From Cyclobacteriaceae bacterium (GTDB taxonomy: Bacteria; Bacteroidota; Bacteroidia; Cytophagales; Cyclobacteriaceae): a DNA stretch of 5,399 nucleotides. Each line of letters opens with the position of its first letter. Position 1 is the first letter of the stretch. Of this stretch, positions 1 to 5,399 are shown piece after piece. The stretch is from positions 1 through 5,399 of the forward strand of contig JAOUOM010000197.1 of the NCBI GenBank assembly GCA_029880385.1, written 5' to 3'. The notes beneath the pieces were generated by a model. That model was not told the DNA's origin. It made no database searches and was given only the letters and a program-made list of their open reading frames with translations. The position numbers were made by a program, and so were the translations under genes.

Positions 1-1
1 T

Positions 2-2023
2 CTTGAAAAAGGTGACAAAGCAAAGGTACTGATCCATTTAAAAAGCGAGTTCCATACCAACAACCTGAACATACAGCTACGCCCCTATGGGGAATGGTCT
101 GCCGCAAAACTGGATAAATTGTTTTTTGATGCGGCATTTCAGGCCATCTACCTGATCATGATGGTCTATCACCTAATTTTATTCTTTCAAAACAGGAAAT
201 ATGGCTATTTATATTTTTCACTGTATATGCTATCCCTGTATGTTTTTTTCATGATTGTTTCTGGTCTATTTGCAGAACATATTTTCTTTAAAACACCCAT
301 TTTTACCTGGTACCTGACCCCCTTTATTTTAACAGCTCCTGTCTTTTATTGGAAATTTTTTGACCACATGGTACCCTTCCGGTATTGGATGCCAAAACTA
401 GCTCACGCAAATGATTGGTTCATCGCTGGAATTATTTCAATGTTTTTGATTGAAATAGGTCTTATGTTTTTAAATGTTAGTTATGTCTTTATAACGCAAT
501 CCATACGCATCATCCTCCTGATATCATTACTATATTTCAGTGTCTCATTATTTTTTGTTTTCAAAAAAGGAGATCAATTGGCACGGTTCCTTGTTTACGG
601 CACTATCATCATGATGATGGCAGCACTTTACGAAGCTTTTAGGTGGGATTCTCGAATCGCCTGGGGAAACATTTCGCGCTTTGGACAAATTATCCAGATT
701 TTTTTCTTTTCAATGGGGATAGGATGGAAACAGCGACGCGAAACAGAAGGATCAAAAAAACTATTGGAAAATATAGTACGGGAACGAACCGAACAATTGG
801 TTTTTCAAAAACAATTTTTTGAAAAAATCCTGGATACAGTACCCTGTCCGGTTAGCGTAAAAGACAAGAACGGGAAGTATTTATTCGTCAATAATCTCCT
901 GGTCGAAGGCTATTCTACCACCAAAAATAAATTGCTGGGAAAAACCATTTCTGATGTTCTGACCATTCCAAAAAAAGATTTCAAACGTTTACTGCTCGAA
1001 GAGCAATACATTATCCAAAGTGGCGAAGATATAACTAATGAAATTGTACAAAATTGGCCTGCCTGGGGAACTCGCCAGATGCAGGAAATAAAATGTAAAA
1101 TTATGCTAGGTTCAAAGCCGTGTGTACTGGGTATAATGTATGATATCACACGACTTAAAGAAATCCAGGAGAAATTGTTGCACGCAAATGCTGAATTGGT
1201 AGCTAAAATTGACGAACTACAAAATACCGAAAGTCGATTGATTGAAAATGAAAAAATGGTGGCCATCGGGCTACTATCTTCAGGCCTGATTCATGAGATT
1301 GGCAACCCAATCAATTATGTGTCCGGAAATATCCAACCCCTGCTCAAAGACCTTGCTGATTTTCAATGGCTGGTAGAGTCAATTGAAAATGGCCGTACAA
1401 AATGGAAAGATAAAATGGTGGATTTTTATGCGACGTATGATTCCCTTGATTTCCCTTTCCTTATAACTGAAGTTAAGCAACTGCTACAAGGCATACAGGA
1501 CGGAACAGGAAGAGTTAAAACACTCACACAAAACCTTAGGAATTTTTCTCGAACAGAGGATGAACAGTTTTTTGCCGTAAATATCAATCAGCTTCTGGAA
1601 GCAAACATTTCGCTGATTTACCATACTGTAAAAGAAAGGATTTCATTTGTCACAGACCTTGATCCCGCCCTTCCCATGACATTGGGTTCTTCCGGGCAGC
1701 TCTCACAGGTCTTTTTAAATATTTTGGATAATGCCATTTATGCAATAAAGGAAACGGGTGAAATCCACCTCTCGTCAAAACGTATCAAAGAAGAAATTGA
1801 AATTCGGGTCAAAGATTCGGGTACAGGCATTGCATCAGACGTAATAACTAAAATATTTGAGCCTTTTTTTACCACGAAGGAAAGAGGAAAAGGAACAGGA
1901 CTGGGCCTGTCCATGTGCCATCAGATTATCCATCGGCATAATGGCAGCATTTCGGTGGAAAGTGAACCGGCAAAAGGAACCACGTTTATAATTCACCTTC
2001 CTGTCCTCAATGGTGACAGGTAA
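2..2023 (+). CDS. 7TM sensor histidine kinase (7TMR-DISM / PAS / HisKA / HATPase), 5'-truncated by the window
   Basis: Inner-membrane sensor kinase expected to autophosphorylate a histidine and pass the phosphate to a response regulator; no regulator lies in the window. The frame is open from position 2, so the gene begins outside; the first in-frame start-like codon (TTG at 119) lies just before the first membrane helix and is not the real start. Numbering visible residues from position 2: 1-36 resemble the end of an extracytoplasmic 7TMR-DISMED2 sensor domain; about 42-242 hold seven hydrophobic helices typical of 7TMR-DISM proteins; a coiled linker leads to a PAS domain at about 270-385, then a second coiled segment. 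The H-box is LIHEIGNPINY with phosphoacceptor H431 (codon 1292-1294). The ATPase domain has the N-box around N573/N577, G1 box DSGTG (605-609), F-box IFEPFF (618-623) and G2 box GTGLGL (631-636). All catalytic motifs are intact, so it should be active. About 70 residues separate the H-box from the second DHp helix. Ligand unknown. The kinase class is certain; the DISM assignment is by pattern. Confidence 0.93.
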   Translation, partial: LEKGDKAKVLIHLKSEFHTNNLNIQLRPYGEWSAAKLDKLFFDAAFQAIYLIMMVYHLILFFQNRKYGYLYFSLYMLSLYVFFMIVSGLFAEHIFFKTPIFTWYLTPFILTAPVFYWKFFDHMVPFRYWMPKLAHANDWFIAGIISMFLIEIGLMFLNVSYVFITQSIRIILLISLLYFSVSLFFVFKKGDQLARFLVYGTIIMMMAALYEAFRWDSRIAWGNISRFGQIIQIFFFSMGIGWKQRRETEGSKKLLENIVRERTEQLVFQKQFFEKILDTVPCPVSVKDKNGKYLFVNNLLVEGYSTTKNKLLGKTISDVLTIPKKDFKRLLLEEQYIIQSGEDITNEIVQNWPAWGTRQMQEIKCKIMLGSKPCVLGIMYDITRLKEIQEKLLHANAELVAKIDELQNTESRLIENEKMVAIGLLSSGLIHEIGNPINYVSGNIQPLLKDLADFQWLVESIENGRTKWKDKMVDFYATYDSLDFPFLITEVKQLLQGIQDGTGRVKTLTQNLRNFSRTEDEQFFAVNINQLLEANISLIYHTVKERISFVTDLDPALPMTLGSSGQLSQVFLNILDNAIYAIKETGEIHLSSKRIKEEIEIRVKDSGTGIASDVITKIFEPFFTTKERGKGTGLGLSMCHQIIHRHNGSISVESEPAKGTTFIIHLPVLNGDR

Positions 2024-2040
2024 GTTGCCACTTGTCCGGA

Positions 2041-3156
2041 TCAGCCCATCTGTTCCAATGCGTTACACAATTGACGTATTTCGGAATGGGTATTATGTGC
2101 ATGAAGACTGATACGCAGCCGCTCGGTCCCCCTCTTTACCGTAGGCGACAGGATGGGACGTACATCCAGCCCCTTTTCTTTGAGCGCATTGGCCGTTGCT
2201 TTTGCCTGGTCATTGCCTGCCACCATGATCGGCTGAATGGATGTCTGACTACCTGCCCCTGCTACCTGTGACCGGAAAAATGCAATGTTTTGGTGTAATT
2301 TTTCTGGAAGTTCGGAATGGTCTGCCAGGTAGTTAAATGCCTCGTCTATGCTCAAAATAGAATGGGGTGGCAATGAGGTGGTATAAATAAAGCCTCTGGC
2401 AAAATTGACCAGATAATCAATCAGCCTTTGTGATCCGGACACACAGGCACCATGCACCCCCATGGCTTTGCCAAATGTATAAACCCGCGCAAAAACCCGA
2501 TCATGCAGTGCCTCCTGTACCAGCCAGCCACTTCCCCCATGGCCATACACACCCGTGCTATGTGCTTCGTCTACGATCAGGTGCGCCCCGTATTTTTCAC
2601 ACAGGGACAAGGTCTCATCAATGGGGGCAAAGTCACCATCCATGGAAAAGACCGTTTCGGTGACCACAAAAACATTTCCCTGTGCATGAATAAGCCTGCG
2701 TTCCAGGTCGGCCAGGTTGTTGTGTAAATATGAAAAGCTGTCAGCCTTGCTCAGCCATGCCCCTTCCTTGATACATACATGCGCCAACTGATCATACAAT
2801 ATGGTATCGCCTTTTTGGGCAACCGCCGCTATCAGGGCCTGATTGGCAGCATAACCGGAATTGAATACGAGTGAACCCTCTGCCTGGAACAACGTGGCTA
2901 ATTTCTTTTCCAAAGCTACATAGTGACGATGATTGCCCGATAGCAGGCGGGAACCTGTCCCTCCATTTGCCAATGGGCCCTCCCGAAGAGCCCGCTCCAT
3001 TATTTTTTCGGACAATGCCAAATCCCGGGAAAGGCCCAGGTAATCATTGGAACTAAAATCTGACAATCCGGTGACCGTATCCAGCTTTCGTAAATTTCCT
3101 TCAGATTTTCGTGTTTCGAGAGGCCGGGATAAAAATGAATACTTTTCGCTACTCAA
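2041..3156 (-). CDS. bioF: 8-amino-7-oxononanoate synthase (BioF), PLP-dependent alpha-oxoamine synthase
   Basis: Cytoplasmic PLP enzyme that condenses pimeloyl-ACP (or -CoA) with L-alanine to give 8-amino-7-oxononanoate, the first step of biotin ring assembly. The 371 residues are close to the family's usual 380-390. Motifs in order: FSSNDYLGLS at 34-43; NGGTGSRLLSGN at 64-75; FNSGYAAN at 98-105; H126 in YDQLAH, which should stack on the PLP ring; ETVFSMDGD at 167-175; DEAHSTGVYG at 196-205, with D196 and H199 contacting PLP; the Schiff-base lysine K230 in TFGKAMG (codon 2467-2469); FIYTTSLPP at 256-264; and RLRISLHAHNT near the C-terminus. The start is a TTG at 3154-3156. No ATG or GTG lies in frame between the upstream stop (3196-3198) and the first conserved motif, and no Shine-Dalgarno sequence precedes it. 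It converges on the kinase gene with a 17-bp gap, and no other biotin gene is visible. Related enzymes (Kbl, serine palmitoyltransferase) share the fold, but length and motifs fit BioF best; substrate choice is inferred from family. Confidence 0.92.
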   Translation of the reverse strand: MSSEKYSFLSRPLETRKSEGNLRKLDTVTGLSDFSSNDYLGLSRDLALSEKIMERALREGPLANGGTGSRLLSGNHRHYVALEKKLATLFQAEGSLVFNSGYAANQALIAAVAQKGDTILYDQLAHVCIKEGAWLSKADSFSYLHNNLADLERRLIHAQGNVFVVTETVFSMDGDFAPIDETLSLCEKYGAHLIVDEAHSTGVYGHGGSGWLVQEALHDRVFARVYTFGKAMGVHGACVSGSQRLIDYLVNFARGFIYTTSLPPHSILSIDEAFNYLADHSELPEKLHQNIAFFRSQVAGAGSQTSIQPIMVAGNDQAKATANALKEKGLDVRPILSPTVKRGTERLRISLHAHNTHSEIRQLCNALEQMG

Positions 3157-3203
3157 TTTGTTGGGATTTTTACTCGTAAAACACGAAGTTAACAGCTACA
3201 CGG

Positions 3204-3216
3204 CTATCTTTGATAG
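3204..3216. repeat. short perfect inverted repeat CTATC-TTT-GATAG
   Basis: A 5-bp stem with a 3-base loop, 48 bp upstream of the bioF start and overlapping the TAnnTTTG match at 3205-3212. It could be an operator or a small hairpin in a leader RNA, but short palindromes of this size are common by chance. Confidence 0.25.
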
Positions 3217-3267
3217 ACACTGCTGTAAAATGGGGCACAAGACGATAGTTCGCATGTATCAAACTGT

Positions 3268-3680
3268 ATGACACAGATGATTCTAAAGATTAAACCCCAC
3301 CTCCTGTTTTTCCTTTCTATTTATTCAGCAGGACACGCATTTTCACACTCCCCGTACAAACAACATGCGTTATGCGCAGGCTGTCTGTTAATCCACAAAG
3401 ACGCATTGACCGGAATCAAACGGAACCTGTCTGTTTCCGACGGCAGTTTGTCCGTTACCGCAAATTGTACCACATTTCCCCCCATGTCGCAATGACTGTC
3501 AGTTACTCCTTTGTCAGAGGCCAACGTATTTGCAAACCAAAATATACGGGATGGATTGGAGTGCCCAAGCCCGGATACCCCTATGACGGGCAATTATCCT
3601 TTTGCCTTTCAGCCGATAGGTACACGGGACAAGAAGTCGCACTCCGTTTGAGTAAAATCCTTCCTTTACATAAACTGTAG
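3268..3680 (+). pseudogene. possible small secreted protein, frameshifted or broken; family not recognised
   Basis: I do not recognise this protein. The frame starting at ATG 3268 (alternative ATG 3277) encodes 75 residues and ends at TGA 3493-3495. Its start looks like a signal peptide: lysines in MILKIKP, a hydrophobic core LLFFLSIYS, then AGHA as a possible cleavage site, followed by a CAGC cysteine pair. A second open frame, 3372-3680, overlaps it and stops only 5 bp before the next gene. A run of six C (3478-3483) lies inside the overlap. A one-base backward shift there would join the frames into a single protein of about 137 residues, signal peptide included, ending directly upstream of the protease gene like an operon partner. 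Alternatively, the first frame continues past the TGA for 51 codons to a TGA at 3649-3651, which would suggest a point-mutated gene. It may also be non-coding: the second frame is unusually rich in arginine. No start here has a Shine-Dalgarno sequence. Confidence 0.25.
3660..3671 (+). repeat. 12-bp direct repeat, copy 1 (CTTCCTTTACAT)
   Basis: This is the first of two identical 12-bp copies that flank the start codon at 3686; the second is at 3709-3720, with starts 49 bp apart. It lies just upstream of the protease-propeller gene. A repeat of this length so close together is not expected often by chance, but no function is known. Confidence 0.5.
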
Positions 3681-3685
3681 ATTTG

Positions 3686-5399
3686 ATGCGAAAGTATTTT
3701 TACACCCTCTTCCTTTACATCCACATACACGTGCAACTAGTGGGGCAGTTTTATCCATTAGGGCTAAATCCCCGCGGACTTCACTGGCAACAAATTAACA
3801 CAGACAAGGTACAGGTGATCTATCCGGAAGAAGTGGATGAGCAAGCACAACGAGTGGCTAACCTGGTTCATTTTTTATCTGATTCATCCTTTTATAGCCT
3901 GGGGCAACAACACAAAAAAGTAAGTATTGTTCTCCAAAACCAAACAACCATTTCCAATGGTTTTGTTACGGTAAGTCCGTTTCGTTCCGAATTTTACCTA
4001 ACCCCACCCCAGTACAATTTTAATGGGGTCGGAAACTGGCTGGATATGCTGGGCATACATGAGTACCGGCACGTAGAGCAATTCTCAAATGCCCGACGAG
4101 GTATCACCAAGTACAGTTCATGGTTATTTGGACAAAATGGTTGGGGTGCCGCTACCGGACTGGCCTTGCCGCGCTGGTTTATGGAAGGCGATGCTGTATT
4201 TTATGAAACGGCACTTACCAATAGCGGACGGGGACGAATGCCGGACTTTGCCAATGATTATAAGGCCGTACTCCTGGCGGGTCATCGTTACTCGTATGAG
4301 AAAGCCTCATCTGGCTCCTACAAACATTTTGTACCCAATCATTATACGCTTGGCTACTTTATGACCACCCAATTGAGACGGAATTTTGGAGAAGACATAT
4401 GGACGGATATTATGGGGAAGGCTACTTCGTACCGGTATCCGGTCTATCCCCTGAGTATGACCATGAAAAAGCGAACCGGATTGCGCACACCACAGCTCTA
4501 TAGACAGACCATGTCAGAATTAACGAATATGTGGATGAACGAAGAACAGGCAATCGATTTTTCACAATCCGTACAGATTTCGCCTGCCATAAAGAAAACC
4601 TACACGAGCTACACCAATCCGGTCTTTTTGGACAATGAAACCCTGGTTGCCACAAAATCCGGGTTTCGCACAATCCCTACCTATGTCTCAATCCAATTGA
4701 AAGACACAACCGAAAAACGACTGATACAGCCGGGTATCTTCTACCCATCAAATGCGCGGCTAAGTGCCCGCCAAAATACGATGGTATGGTCAGAACTTCA
4801 ATTTGACAATAGATGGGCCAATCGTGACTACCTGGTCGTAATGAAATATGACCTCAGCACAGGTAAAAAGACACAAATAACCAAAAAAAGTCGCCTTTTT
4901 TCACCGTCCCTGTCTCCTTCCGGCCAATGGATTGCGGCCGTCTCATCTCCGGACAACGGCAACCATCAGGTGATCATCCTATCCGCTGAAACCGGTGAAG
5001 AAGTCAATCATATCCCACAGCGGACAGATGGTGAGTCTTTTGCCTTTCCTACCTGGAGGGATGAAGAGACCCTGATTGTCGTATTGAAAAAAAACAATCA
5101 GAATGCATTAGCAAAAATAAACCTCGCGGATCAATCGGTCGAGCTGGCCAGTCCCTATTGGGCCTACCAAATCGGTTATCCGTATTCCATAAACAACCGT
5201 ATTTTCTTCACGGGTAATTTTACAGGAAATGAAGAGATTTTTGAATATGATCCGATAGCGAAAACCATTCAAAAGCATACAACTACCCATTTTGGTGCCA
5301 GGCAACCTGTCGTTTCTCCAGATGGGAAAACCCTGGTCTACAGTGAATTCACGGCTACGGGCTATCAATTACGTTCCCTTGATCTGGACGGGAGGCATG
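3686..5399 (+). CDS. secreted peptidase MA-like (gluzincin) protein with WD40-like/PD40 beta-propeller, 3'-truncated by the window
   Basis: Predicted exported zinc metallopeptidase fused to a beta-propeller; the frame stays open to the right edge after 571 codons, with no stop in the window. The start is ATG 3686, since an in-frame TAA lies at 3671-3673 and the next in-frame ATG is codon 121. Residues 1-20 look like a signal peptide (MRKYFYTLFLYIHIHVQLVG). The catalytic motif is HEYRH at 125-129 (first codon 4058-4060), an HExxH zinc site. WFMEGDA at 164-170 should supply the third ligand E167, 38 residues after the second histidine, and E174 follows. This HExxH plus downstream W-x-x-EG-x-A pattern is that of the peptidase MA-like gluzincins. 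From about residue 350 there are propeller-like repeats with SP-S/D-G turns, clearest at 405-440 (SPSLSPSGQW) and 538-571 (VVSPDGKTLVYSE), with weaker units near 353-399, 452-487 and 494-530. Such propellers are usual in TolB- and tricorn-like proteins. Substrate and exact location (periplasm or cell surface) are unknown. No Shine-Dalgarno sequence precedes the start. Confidence 0.85.
   Translation, partial: MRKYFYTLFLYIHIHVQLVGQFYPLGLNPRGLHWQQINTDKVQVIYPEEVDEQAQRVANLVHFLSDSSFYSLGQQHKKVSIVLQNQTTISNGFVTVSPFRSEFYLTPPQYNFNGVGNWLDMLGIHEYRHVEQFSNARRGITKYSSWLFGQNGWGAATGLALPRWFMEGDAVFYETALTNSGRGRMPDFANDYKAVLLAGHRYSYEKASSGSYKHFVPNHYTLGYFMTTQLRRNFGEDIWTDIMGKATSYRYPVYPLSMTMKKRTGLRTPQLYRQTMSELTNMWMNEEQAIDFSQSVQISPAIKKTYTSYTNPVFLDNETLVATKSGFRTIPTYVSIQLKDTTEKRLIQPGIFYPSNARLSARQNTMVWSELQFDNRWANRDYLVVMKYDLSTGKKTQITKKSRLFSPSLSPSGQWIAAVSSPDNGNHQVIILSAETGEEVNHIPQRTDGESFAFPTWRDEETLIVVLKKNNQNALAKINLADQSVELASPYWAYQIGYPYSINNRIFFTGNFTGNEEIFEYDPIAKTIQKHTTTHFGARQPVVSPDGKTLVYSEFTATGYQLRSLDLDGRH
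3709..3720 (+). repeat. 12-bp direct repeat, copy 2 (CTTCCTTTACAT)
   Basis: Second copy of the repeat at 3660-3671. It lies inside the signal-peptide codons of the protease-propeller gene (residues LFLYI, in a different phase from the first copy), so part of the match may simply reflect codons for hydrophobic residues. Confidence 0.5.

Larger units (their letters stand above)
3157..3685. other. 529-bp interval without a confident gene
   Basis: This stretch separates the TTG start of bioF (minus strand) from the ATG of the protease-propeller gene (plus strand), so it should hold the promoters of both divergent genes. No tRNA, rRNA or recognisable structured RNA was seen, and no T-run terminator hairpin. 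Several frames are open at once: plus-strand 3268-3495, plus-strand 3372-3680, and a TTG-started minus-strand frame 3321-3593. None resembles a protein family I know. A sequence matching the Bacteroidota -7 promoter consensus TAnnTTTG occurs at 3205-3212 on the plus strand, but without a convincing -33 element at the expected distance. On the minus strand only a one-mismatch version (TAACTTCG, 3191 to 3184) lies near bioF. Confidence 0.6.

Noticed and set aside
119..121. TTG at 119 as the start of the histidine kinase
   Set aside because: The frame is open back to position 2 and encodes what looks like the end of an extracytoplasmic sensor domain; the gene starts outside the window.
910..1266. 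Minus-strand open frame inside the kinase gene
   Set aside because: Antisense shadow of the PAS and linker coding sequence, with no family resemblance.
2032..3271. Several plus-strand open frames (2032-2271, 2430-2663, 2452-2727, 2871-3056, 3047-3271)
   Set aside because: All but the last lie essentially within the bioF coding region on the opposite strand and the last overlaps its 5' end; low-complexity shadow translations without recognisable motifs.
3381..3435. 9-bp direct repeat CTGTCTGTT at 3381-3389 and 3427-3435
   Set aside because: Too short to be significant, with no associated structure.
3321..3593. Minus-strand 90-codon frame upstream of bioF, cysteine-rich at its C-terminus
   Set aside because: Its only start is a TTG immediately after a stop codon, it resembles no family I know, and it overlaps better plus-strand candidates.
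3678..3685. TAGATTTG, an exact match to the -7 consensus TAnnTTTG, directly before ATG 3686
   Set aside because: Transcription would begin inside the coding sequence and remove the start codon and signal peptide; most likely a chance match.
4089..5368. Open frames 4089-4364 (+), 4422-4673 (-) and 5108-5368 (-)
   Set aside because: They lie inside the protease-propeller gene, whose frame carries clear catalytic and repeat motifs; these are shadows.

Overview
This window looks like ordinary chromosomal DNA of a Bacteroidota (Bacteroidetes) bacterium. The evidence is a 7TMR-DISM-type membrane histidine kinase, a BioF of the FSSNDYLGL type, a secreted HExxH protease fused to a beta-propeller, moderate GC content, and start codons without a Shine-Dalgarno sequence, as is common in that phylum. 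The phylum assignment is an inference; there is no rRNA or other marker to place it more finely.

Layout from left to right. (1) Positions 2-2023, plus strand: the last 673 residues of a histidine kinase that enters from the left edge (tail of an extracytoplasmic sensor domain, seven membrane helices, PAS, HisKA, HATPase). (2) Positions 2041-3156, minus strand: a complete bioF-type gene (8-amino-7-oxononanoate synthase, biotin synthesis), convergent with the kinase and separated from it by 17 bp. (3) Positions 3157-3685: 529 bp without a confident gene. It holds a signal-peptide-like ORF (3268-3495) and a second ORF in another frame (3372-3680) that overlaps it across a run of six C; together they may be a frameshifted small secreted protein. 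(4) Positions 3686-5399, plus strand: the first 571 codons of a secreted gluzincin-type (peptidase MA-like) protein with HEYRH and WFMEGDA motifs followed by WD40-like (PD40) propeller repeats, cut by the right edge.

The three recognisable genes have no obvious shared pathway: one senses signals at the membrane, one makes a biotin precursor in the cytoplasm, and one is exported. No CRISPR array, mobile element, tRNA or rRNA was seen. The parts most worth a second look are the interval 3157-3685, with its possible broken or frameshifted gene and a 12-bp direct repeat around the next start codon, and the protease-propeller protein.
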